This document shows, one piece after another, positions 18,609 through 25,282 of a stretch of DNA of 64,000 nucleotides (its first letter is position 1; every line of letters starts with the position of its first letter). The stretch lies in NCBI RefSeq assembly GCF_004001325.1, contig NZ_AP018722.1, forward strand, positions 124,001-188,000, in the 5' to 3' direction. Under the pieces are notes generated by a model that saw only the letters and a list, made by a program, of their open reading frames with translations, did not search any database and was not told where the DNA came from. The position numbers and the translations under genes are program-made. Origin of the DNA: Thiomicrorhabdus aquaedulcis (lineage in GTDB: Bacteria > Pseudomonadota > Gammaproteobacteria > Thiomicrospirales > Thiomicrospiraceae).

Positions 18609-19667
18609 TTATATGCGGTCGGCCAACACAATGCCCACGCCAAATTTATTGGTGTGGTGGTCTAAGTCTATTAAGCTGTCACCGTAGCCTCTAAATACTT
18701 GAACATAGCCTTTTAAACGTTTGGTTAAAGGGTAGGTGTAGTCTAGCTGCAATGCTCCGTATTCGTTTAAATCGTAACGGTTGCGCGCGGTAACGCCAAA
18801 CGAATGTTGATCCCATTTATAAACGCCTTCCACTTCAAAATCGCCTAGATATTTTTGGTAGTCAAAGCTGTTGTCAAATTTATCGGTTTCTTCAAAGCGT
18901 TGCCAGGTTTTAAAGCTTAAATAGCTGTTGTCGGCTTGCAAGAGCGCTTGCACAAAGACGCGGTTCCAGCCGCGTGATAAGGTTTCGGATTGACCGTTGG
19001 ATTGGTGGTTTACGCCCAATAACACTTTGTGTAAGTTGTAGTCAAAAAAGTCTAAATCGGCGTGAATTTCGGCCCACAGTTCGGGTTCGTGATTGGTTTC
19101 TCTAAACGGAATAGAGTCTTTGTCATCAAATACTTGCCAAAACGAGCGGTTGGTGTAAGCGGCGTACACGTCAATTTCGTTGTTAAAGAGTTCTAATTGC
19201 TTAATAATCGGAAACTTAAAACTCAACTGAAACTGCATTTCTAAGTCTTGATAGCGCAACGCTTTGCCCGATTCGGCTTCAAACGGTTCTTTGTTTATTT
19301 TGGGTACGTAATACCCCAGCAAGGCATAATTTAACCGGTGCGGCGTGAGCACAAAGGGGTTTTTTTCGGTGAGCACTTCGTTTAAACGACGTTTGCTCAG
19401 TGGTTGGTCGGGCACGGTGGCCTCGGCGCATTGCGCTCTAATTTCACCCAATGTTAAGGTGTCGTTGCCATTAAACAGCAGGTTATTGACGCAAATGTCG
19501 TAACCCGTGGGCACTACGTCGGCCAGGTTTTTGCCTTGATTGTCTGAGTCAGTGGACACGTCTACGACGGTGTTTAAGGGTTGCGCCCAAGCCGATGCAC
19601 TGAGTGCGCTGGCAACCACAAAACCCAATATCAGTCGATTAAATGGGGTGTAAGAAAGTAAGTTCAT
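18609..19667 (-). CDS. pldA: Outer-membrane phospholipase A
   Basis: About 352 residues from the chosen start. A signal peptide (MNLLSYTPF...SASAWA) is followed by the OMPLA beta-barrel with the catalytic segment HQSNGQ (His/Ser), SRGWNRVF, and the terminal strand FGVGIVLADRI. It hydrolyses phospholipids misplaced in the outer leaflet. ATG 19667 is chosen because the signal peptide begins there and the start overlaps the stop of the upstream reductase gene (TGATG), which implies translational coupling; longer frames upstream would spoil the signal peptide. Confidence 0.92.
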   Translation of the reverse strand: MNLLSYTPFNRLILGFVVASALSASAWAQPLNTVVDVSTDSDNQGKNLADVVPTGYDICVNNLLFNGNDTLTLGEIRAQCAEATVPDQPLSKRRLNEVLTEKNPFVLTPHRLNYALLGYYVPKINKEPFEAESGKALRYQDLEMQFQLSFKFPIIKQLELFNNEIDVYAAYTNRSFWQVFDDKDSIPFRETNHEPELWAEIHADLDFFDYNLHKVLLGVNHQSNGQSETLSRGWNRVFVQALLQADNSYLSFKTWQRFEETDKFDNSFDYQKYLGDFEVEGVYKWDQHSFGVTARNRYDLNEYGALQLDYTYPLTKRLKGYVQVFRGYGDSLIDLDHHTNKFGVGIVLADRI

Positions 19668-20353
19668 CAGTGAAAAAAGTCCTGTAAATCTAAATCGGCG
19701 GCTAAAAAATCGGTTTTGGCGGCTTGCAACATCGGCCATGGGCCACATAAGTAAACAGTTTTGTGCGCCAGTGTAGGCATGTCTTTAAGCACTTGGTGAT
19801 GCACCAGACCAGTGGCACCGTGCCAAGCATCATCGGGTTGTGACACCACGGGCACATAGTTTAAATTGGCGTAAGTATTGCACCAGGCCTGTAAGGTTTG
19901 GTGCTGGTACAAATCGCTGACTTGGCGCGCGCCCCAGTAAAAATGCAGTGGCACTTGCGTGTGTTGGCGCAAATACTCTTCTAACAACGCTTTAAGCGGC
20001 GCAAAGCCGGTGCCGCCGGCCACAAACACAATAGGTTGATGCGCGGGCATCACGCGCATTTGGTCTTTGGGGCCTTGCATAATCAAGCAATCGCCCGCTT
20101 GCAAAGCGCACAACCTGTTCATCCAGTCGCTGTCGGCCTGGGCACGAATGTGGCACTCTATTAAGCCGTCGTCACGCGGCGCGGCGGCGATTGAAAACGG
20201 TTTTAAATCGTTCTGCTCAAACCCCAGCATAATATATTGACCTGCACTGTAAGCAATCGGAAAATCCGGTTTCATCAGCAGTTGAATAATGTCTGGCGTA
20301 AACGGATGAATTTGCACCACTTTAAGGGTGTGAAAGTCGCTCATGTTGCTCAT
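19667..20353 (-). CDS. fre: NAD(P)H-flavin reductase
   Basis: 228 residues of the ferredoxin-NADP reductase superfamily. The flavin-binding segment KPFSIAAAP and the nucleotide-binding VFVAGGTGFAPLKALLE and VYLCGPWPML motifs are visible; no iron-sulfur cysteine cluster is present, fitting Fre/LuxG-type reductases. ATG 20353 has AAGGA six bases upstream. It is followed with one-base overlap by pldA. Confidence 0.85.
   Translation of the reverse strand: MSNMSDFHTLKVVQIHPFTPDIIQLLMKPDFPIAYSAGQYIMLGFEQNDLKPFSIAAAPRDDGLIECHIRAQADSDWMNRLCALQAGDCLIMQGPKDQMRVMPAHQPIVFVAGGTGFAPLKALLEEYLRQHTQVPLHFYWGARQVSDLYQHQTLQAWCNTYANLNYVPVVSQPDDAWHGATGLVHHQVLKDMPTLAHKTVYLCGPWPMLQAAKTDFLAADLDLQDFFH
19882..19893. 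repeat. Partial palindrome ACCAGGCCTGTA in fre
   Basis: First ten bases match; the last two do not. Listed as a possible degenerate copy. Confidence 0.4.
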
Positions 20354-20367
20354 GGTAATCCTTAAAG

Positions 20368-21189
20368 TTAAAGTTTAAATTCGGTCCAAACCGGTGCGTG
20401 ATCGGACGGTTTTTCGAGTGCGCGAATGTCGTAACCCACCGCACTTGCAATCACCTTGGCGTTAAGTGGGGCGGTGGCCAGCACGGTGTCAATGCGTAAG
20501 CCGCGACGTGGTTGGGCTTCAAAGCCTTTAGAGCGGTAATCAAACCAGCTAAACACCTCGTTTGTGGTGGGGTTTACGGTTCTGAAGGTATCAAATAATC
20601 CCCAATTTAACAGGTCTGACCACCACTGGCGCTCTTCGGGTAAAAAGCTGGTTTTGCCGTCTTTAAGCCAGCGTTTGCGATTGGCCTCACCAATGCCAAT
20701 GTCGAAATCGGTGGGCGAAATATTAAAATCGCCAATCACCGCCATCGGCTGTTGGGGCGAACACTGCGTGGTTAAATAGTGCATTAAGTTTTTATAAAAC
20801 AGTTCTTTGGCCGGAAATTTAATGGGGTGTTCACGGTTTTCGCCTTGCGGAAAATAGCCGTTTATAACCCTAATTTGTTCGCCATTGGGCAGTTTAAAGT
20901 CGCCAATAATCATGCGTTTTTGCGCGTCTTCGCCGTCGTCGTGCCAGCCTGTTTGGTGCTCTAGCAACTCAATGTTGTCTTTGTACAATAACGCCACGCC
21001 ATAATGGGTTTTTTGACCGATAAAAATCGCTTTGTAGCCCAACGCCTCAATTTCGGCCAACGGAAACTCGTGGTCTTGCACCTTGGTTTCTTGCAAACCA
21101 ATAATGTCGGGGGCAACCGTTTGAGTTAACAGAGCCAGTTGATGAATGCGCAAACGAACGCTGTTGGTGTTAAAAGACACAATTTTCAT
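20368..21189 (-). CDS. xthA: Exodeoxyribonuclease III
   Basis: 273 residues of the exonuclease-endonuclease-phosphatase family. The motifs LQETKVQD (metal-binding Glu), GDFNISPTDFDIG and SDHAPVW (catalytic Asp-His) are all present. It acts as the major AP endonuclease and 3'-exonuclease in base excision repair. It precedes the fre-pldA pair on the same strand. Confidence 0.95.
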   Translation of the reverse strand: MKIVSFNTNSVRLRIHQLALLTQTVAPDIIGLQETKVQDHEFPLAEIEALGYKAIFIGQKTHYGVALLYKDNIELLEHQTGWHDDGEDAQKRMIIGDFKLPNGEQIRVINGYFPQGENREHPIKFPAKELFYKNLMHYLTTQCSPQQPMAVIGDFNISPTDFDIGIGEANRKRWLKDGKTSFLPEERQWWSDLLNWGLFDTFRTVNPTTNEVFSWFDYRSKGFEAQPRRGLRIDTVLATAPLNAKVIASAVGYDIRALEKPSDHAPVWTEFKL

Positions 21190-21258
21190 GGAGTTTCCGT
21201 GCGGTTTTTAAGAGTCAAAATAGCTCAAAATTATAGCGTACATTGCGTTTAAAAAGTA

Positions 21259-21270
21259 GCCAGGCCTGGT
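21259..21270. repeat. Near-exact palindrome GCCAGGCCTGGT
   Basis: 11 of 12 bases match; the 10-bp core CCAGGCCTGG is intact. Between divergent xthA and purU. Confidence 0.8.
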
Positions 21271-21400
21271 TAAGGTTGTATATTTGCTTTATCAAAGCTA
21301 CCTTAAAGGGCTCTTAAAGACTTGACAGGTTTGTTAAACTAGTAAAAATGAGTGCAACGCGCCAGCAAATTGCGCCATCAATTTAAAAAAGGAAGTGGTT

Positions 21401-22258
21401 ATGAGTCGAGTTTATCGTTTGGTTATTTCGTGTCCCGATCAAGTTGGGATTGTGGCCGCTGTGGCCAACTACATTGCACAACAAGGCGGTTCGATTGCCG
21501 AAGCCAACCACCATACCGACCCGGCCAACGGCTGGTTTTTTATGCGGCACGAAATTTTAGCCAGCTCAATCAGCAGCGATTTGGCCACCTTTGAAGCCGG
21601 ATTTGCCCCCATTGCCCAGCAATTTAACATGCAATGGTTTGTATCCGATTCAGAGCAACCCAAAAAGATTGCGCTGTTTGCCTCAAAAGAGTCACACTGT
21701 TTGGCCGATTTATTACACCGCTGGCACGAACAAGAATTGCCCGGCGAGATTGTCTGTGTAATTGCCAATCACGACGATTTACGCTCGATGGTCGAGTGGT
21801 ACAAAGTGCCGTTTCATCACGTCCCCGTCACCCCCGACACCAAACCCCAAGCCTTTGCGCAAACCGAAGCGTTGGTAAAACAATACGACGCCAATTTAAT
21901 TGTCTTGGCGCGTTACATGCAAATTTTACCGCCGCAAATGTGCCGCGATTTTGCCGGACAAGTCATTAACATTCACCACAGCTTTTTGCCCTCGTTTGTG
22001 GGCGCACGTCCGTACCATCAAGCCAACCAACGCGGTGTAAAACTCATTGGCGCCACCTGCCACTACGTCACCGAAGTGCTCGACGCCGGCCCCATCATTG
22101 AACAAGACGTGATTCGCGTCAGCCATTCACAAACCATCGACGACATGCGCCGCCTTGGCCGCGACGTTGAAAAAACCGTACTCGCCCGCGGCCTACGCTT
22201 TCACCTAGAAGACCGCGTACTTATTCACGGCAACAAAACGGTGGTGTTTGAAAGCTGA
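21401..22258 (+). CDS. purU: Formyltetrahydrofolate deformylase
   Basis: 285 residues. An N-terminal ACT domain (RLVISCPDQVGIVAAVANYI) is followed by a formyltransferase-type hydrolase domain with the catalytic Asn-His segment INIHHSFLPSF and a later GATCHYVTEVLDAGPIIEQD. It releases formate from 10-formyl-THF. ATG 21401 is preferred to an upstream GTG because GGAAG is spaced about six bases before it. Confidence 0.95.
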   Translation: MSRVYRLVISCPDQVGIVAAVANYIAQQGGSIAEANHHTDPANGWFFMRHEILASSISSDLATFEAGFAPIAQQFNMQWFVSDSEQPKKIALFASKESHCLADLLHRWHEQELPGEIVCVIANHDDLRSMVEWYKVPFHHVPVTPDTKPQAFAQTEALVKQYDANLIVLARYMQILPPQMCRDFAGQVINIHHSFLPSFVGARPYHQANQRGVKLIGATCHYVTEVLDAGPIIEQDVIRVSHSQTIDDMRRLGRDVEKTVLARGLRFHLEDRVLIHGNKTVVFES

Positions 22259-22300
22259 TTTTGAACTTAAAATTTGTTTTTTACACAGGGGGTTAAATTG

Positions 22301-22312
22301 ACCAGGCCTGGT
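22301..22312. repeat. ACCAGGCCTGGT palindrome after purU
   Basis: Exact copy; TTGACC...GGTCAA is an 18-nt perfect palindrome followed by a T-rich run, so it may terminate purU. It is the left boundary of the accessory islet. Confidence 0.93.
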
Positions 22313-22358
22313 CAAATTTTTTACACCATTTTAGAGCCTTGCGTGCGCGGAGTGATAG

Positions 22359-23090
22359 ATGAAAATAGACGATAAATTACGGCTGCTTAAACAGGCTAAA
22401 AAATTAATTTATGACACGGTTAATTTGAATGACGCAGACATACAAGAAAATGCATTGGTGTTTATTAAAACCCATAAAAACACCTTGTTTAATACATTTA
22501 TTGTTTATAACAATAAAGAGCGCAAGGCGGTGTTTTTAGCGGGCAGCCCCGGGGCGGGAAAAACCGAACTGGCCATGTCCATAGCCAACGCACAGGGTAT
22601 TGATAGGATTGATACCGATGAAATTAGAAAATTGTGCCCAAATTACACTGGAAGCAACGCGCATTTGTTTCAAAAGGCGTCCAGTAAAGGGGTCAGTTTT
22701 TTAATGGATAAGGTGTTTAAAGACGAAATATCGTTTATTTTGGATGGTAATTTTAGCGATTATCGACTGCAAAAAGAGAATATTGAACGGTCGATTAAAC
22801 GCCAATATTCGGTCATTATTGAGTTTGTTTATCGGCCATTGCACATTGCAAAGTTGTACACAGTATGCCGCGAAGAAAAAGAGGGTCGACACGTTCCGGA
22901 TTTAATTTTTTACCAAAAGTTTTTAGACTCCATTACAACGTTAAAACGCATCATGGCCGAATTCAGTGTTGCGGTGGACTTTTTTGATTTAGAAAATGAT
23001 CTAATTATTGAAAACATCACCGACTTTGACAGCGTAATAGAAGGGTCAGACAGTCTTAAAAAGACATTGAGCTGGCTAGCGCGTTTATAA
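22359..23090 (+). CDS. Zeta-toxin-like P-loop kinase
   Basis: 243 residues. Walker A is GSPGAGKT (~residues 63-70) in the Zeta-toxin/AAA_33-like context VFLAGSPGAGKTELAMSIA, followed by a substrate-site DTDEIRKLCP and ILDGNFSDY. Zeta toxins phosphorylate UDP-N-acetylglucosamine. No epsilon-type antitoxin gene lies next to it, so it could be a stand-alone kinase rather than a toxin. It is AT-rich relative to its neighbours and sits in the islet with hicAB and a restriction-like nuclease. Confidence 0.72.
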   Translation: MKIDDKLRLLKQAKKLIYDTVNLNDADIQENALVFIKTHKNTLFNTFIVYNNKERKAVFLAGSPGAGKTELAMSIANAQGIDRIDTDEIRKLCPNYTGSNAHLFQKASSKGVSFLMDKVFKDEISFILDGNFSDYRLQKENIERSIKRQYSVIIEFVYRPLHIAKLYTVCREEKEGRHVPDLIFYQKFLDSITTLKRIMAEFSVAVDFFDLENDLIIENITDFDSVIEGSDSLKKTLSWLARL

Positions 23091-23170
23091 AACAAGCGGT
23101 TTAAATTTTAAAATCCAAGGGTTGTGCACCGCCTTGCAAACACTATGCCCCAAGATTATGTGAAAAAAGT

Positions 23171-23214
23171 GACGCTACATAATTAATGGGTAGCGTCCCG
23201 TTTTTTATTTTTTT
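23171..23214 (+). terminator. Terminator of the zeta-like gene
   Basis: Stem GACGCTAC/GTAGCGTC with an 11-nt loop, followed by CC, G and a T-rich tract. Confidence 0.85.
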
Positions 23215-23222
23215 AAACAGCC

Positions 23223-23252
23223 AACAAACTCACCAGGCCTGGTGAGTTTGTT
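23223..23252. terminator. 30-nt perfect palindrome, bidirectional terminator
   Basis: AACAAACTCACCAGG pairs exactly with CCTGGTGAGTTTGTT; the 12-bp palindrome is at 23232-23243. It lies between the convergent zeta-like and hicB genes. Confidence 0.93.
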
Positions 23253-23268
23253 TTCACAAAGTTTAGGT

Positions 23269-23601
23269 TTAACCCTGCGCTAGGCGGAACTCAATCGCTT
23301 CGGCCACAAACGCGTTTAAGCTTTTATTACCCGCCGCCATCACCGCCGCCCTATGCAGCTCTGGGCTAATTCTAATATTAAACGTACCCTTTAGTGGGGT
23401 TTGAGGCGTCTTGCCAAGCTTTTCGCAGACGGCCAAATAATGGTCAACGGCAGAACAAAACTCACGTTCCAACTCTTCAACCGTTTGCGCCTCGTAATTT
23501 ACCAACGCGCGAATGTACGCCAATTTTCCGTACAAGCAGTGGTCTTGGGCGCTGTATTCAACCGACCCTAAATAACCCTTATATTCCATGAATTCGCTCA
23601 T
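23269..23601 (-). CDS. hicB: HicB-family antitoxin
   Basis: 110 residues. The N-terminal part has the partial RNase-H-like HicB fold (YKGYLGSVEYSAQDHCLYGKL); the C-terminal part is a ribbon-helix-helix/Arc-like DNA-binding segment (GTFNIRISPELHRAAVMAA). It should neutralise HicA and repress the operon. Its ATG overlaps the hicA stop (ATGA), so the two are translationally coupled. Confidence 0.88.
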   Translation of the reverse strand: MSEFMEYKGYLGSVEYSAQDHCLYGKLAYIRALVNYEAQTVEELEREFCSAVDHYLAVCEKLGKTPQTPLKGTFNIRISPELHRAAVMAAGNKSLNAFVAEAIEFRLAQG

Positions 23602-23840
23602 AGTTCACCCCATTGATTTAGCTGTTCTTTAAGTTGCTTAAGAGCATACTCCTTAACCTCTTTAGACGGGTGCGGCTTATGCAGGTTAATGATGAAATCA
23701 CCTTTTACAAAATCAACTCTAGAGCCTTCCGCTTCTATTTGCTCGAAACCCAAAGCCGTGAGCACTCCCACCACGTCTGACCATAAAAAGTTGCGTTTAG
23801 TAGCTAAAAACTTTTGCAATAGCTTATCTTTTTTGCTCAT
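23598..23840 (-). CDS. hicA: HicA-family toxin (mRNA interferase)
   Basis: About 80 residues from the second Met. The double-stranded-RNA-binding fold of HicA is suggested by LTALGFEQIEAEGSRVDF and NLHKPHP. This is the GSR...HRPHP subgroup rather than the GSHH type; His in HKPHP is retained. ATG 23840 is chosen because AGGG lies about eight bases upstream; a start 24 bases further upstream is also open. Confidence 0.85.
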   Translation of the reverse strand: MSKKDKLLQKFLATKRNFLWSDVVGVLTALGFEQIEAEGSRVDFVKGDFIINLHKPHPSKEVKEYALKQLKEQLNQWGEL

Positions 23841-23857
23841 TTGTAACGCCCTGTTAT

Positions 23858-23911
23858 GTTGCAACTAATTTTAATACCACTAGGCCAACGTTGCAACTAA
23901 TTCTAATACCA
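23858..23911 (-). promoter_or_regulatory. Direct-repeat operator of hicAB
   Basis: Two 22-nt copies of GTTGCAACTAATTYTAATACCA (23858-23879 and 23890-23911) differ by one base and are spaced 32 bp apart (about three helical turns). Each contains the palindrome GTTGCAAC. They lie just upstream of hicA and are probably bound by HicB or the HicAB complex. Confidence 0.7.
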
Positions 23912-23928
23912 TTGTTAAGCTGGTTTTA

Positions 23929-23940
23929 ACCAGGCCTGGT
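23929..23940. repeat. ACCAGGCCTGGT palindrome between hicA and the nuclease gene
   Basis: Exact copy in the divergent promoter region, so it cannot be a simple terminator there. Confidence 0.93.
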
Positions 23941-24075
23941 AAGGTTTTCGTACTAATCATAGTCAGGCAGAAAAATATAAAAATCCAAAAATCAAAGGGT
24001 AGCGTTCCATGTTTTTATGTAGGGTTTAATTATTTCTAATGCTATTATGGCTCGACTAAAAATGGAGATGTACAA

Positions 24076-25146
24076 ATGGACTTAATTGACCGCGTAAATG
24101 AGATTTCAAAAAGAATTAAAACACTTGGCACTACTTTACAGACTGAGGAAGCCACTAAAAATGCACTGATCATGCCTTTTATTCAAGCGCTTGGATATGA
24201 TGTTTTTAACCCTATTGAAGTTATTCCAGAGTTTACTACGGATCATGGTGTAAAGAAGGGTGAAAAAGTCGACTACGCGGTCACTAAAGACAATGAAATC
24301 ATAATGCTCTTTGAATGCAAAAAATTTGGTGCAGAATTGTCACCAGGTCACGCAAGCCAACTATATCGTTATTTTTCTGTTTCTGAAGCCCGATTTGGTG
24401 TTTTAACGAACGGCGCTACTTATATGTTTTTTACCGACTTAGATAAGCCTAACCAGATGGATGCAAAGCCGTTTTTTACTTTAGATATGCAAAAGTTTGA
24501 AAAGCAAGAAATCGATGAGTTGAAAAAGTTTACTAAGCCTTCCTTCAATTTAGATGAAATTCTTAATACGGCGAGTGACCTCAAGTATACCAATGAGGTT
24601 AAGAAAATTTTGAATGCTGAAGTTGAAAATCCTTCAGATGATTTGGTTCGTTTTTTTACGGCAAAAATTTATTCGGGTCGTTTGACACAGCCAGTTCTTG
24701 AGCAATTTAGGTTGATTGTTAAACGTGCGCATAAGCAGTTTATTACCGATAAAATTAATGAACGTTTGGAAACCGCTTTAGCTCACCCTGAATTGTCGGT
24801 TAAAGATAATGCCTCTCCTTCCGTGTTGTTAAACGAGGTAAGTGTTGAACTTGATAATGGCGTTGTGACAACCGAAGAAGAAATAGAAGCTTACAATATT
24901 GTAAAAGCTATTTTGAGAACTAAGGCTGGGGCATCAAGAATAGTTATGCGAGATACAAAATCATATTGTGGCGTTCTGCTTGATGACAACAATCGAAAAC
25001 CATTGTGTAGATTTCATTTTAATGCCAAACAGAAATATCTTGGGTTAATGACAGATAAAGTTGAAACGCGTGTTCCAATTGAATCGATAGATGATATTTT
25101 TGAGCATGCCGATAAATTGGTCGAAACATTAAACGAATATGGATAA
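24076..25146 (+). CDS. HsdR_N-type PD-(D/E)XK nuclease-like protein
   Basis: 356 residues. The N-terminal half resembles the type I restriction R-subunit N-terminal endonuclease domain: KVDYAV (Asp), then IIMLFECKK (ExK) about 15 residues later, then QLYRYF. The C-terminal half has no helicase motifs, so this is not a full HsdR and no hsdM/hsdS is present. The conserved-looking C-terminal module (MRDTKSYCGVLLDDNNRKPLCRFHF) is of a type often following such domains. GGAG is spaced 9 bases before ATG. A defence role is inferred from the fold and its position beside hicAB. Confidence 0.75.
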   Translation: MDLIDRVNEISKRIKTLGTTLQTEEATKNALIMPFIQALGYDVFNPIEVIPEFTTDHGVKKGEKVDYAVTKDNEIIMLFECKKFGAELSPGHASQLYRYFSVSEARFGVLTNGATYMFFTDLDKPNQMDAKPFFTLDMQKFEKQEIDELKKFTKPSFNLDEILNTASDLKYTNEVKKILNAEVENPSDDLVRFFTAKIYSGRLTQPVLEQFRLIVKRAHKQFITDKINERLETALAHPELSVKDNASPSVLLNEVSVELDNGVVTTEEEIEAYNIVKAILRTKAGASRIVMRDTKSYCGVLLDDNNRKPLCRFHFNAKQKYLGLMTDKVETRVPIESIDDIFEHADKLVETLNEYG

Positions 25147-25183
25147 TTTGATGTGATTTTTTAAATTATTTATGACGATTTTT

Positions 25184-25206
25184 AACCTGCTTCGGCAGGT
25201 TTTTTT
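25184..25206 (+). terminator. Terminator of the nuclease gene
   Basis: AACCTGC-TTCG-GCAGGTT followed by T6; a classic tetraloop hairpin. Confidence 0.92.
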
Positions 25207-25237
25207 ATGAAAGTTTGCAAAGCTTCAAGCCGCCAAA

Positions 25238-25261
25238 AAACTTACCAGGCCTGGTAAGTTT
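25238..25261. terminator. 24-nt perfect palindrome terminator
   Basis: AAACTTACCAGG/CCTGGTAAGTTT, with the 12-bp palindrome at 25244-25255, between convergent nuclease and tmcA genes; right boundary of the islet. Confidence 0.88.
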
Positions 25262-25282
25262 CAGTGCTTTTATACACCAGTA

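Noticed and set aside
19668-19748. 27-residue N-terminal extension of PldA
   Set aside because: It lies within fre and would bury the signal peptide; ATG 19667 with TGATG coupling is better.
22359-23090. Epsilon antitoxin partner for the zeta-like gene
   Set aside because: No small gene of the right kind was found on either side.
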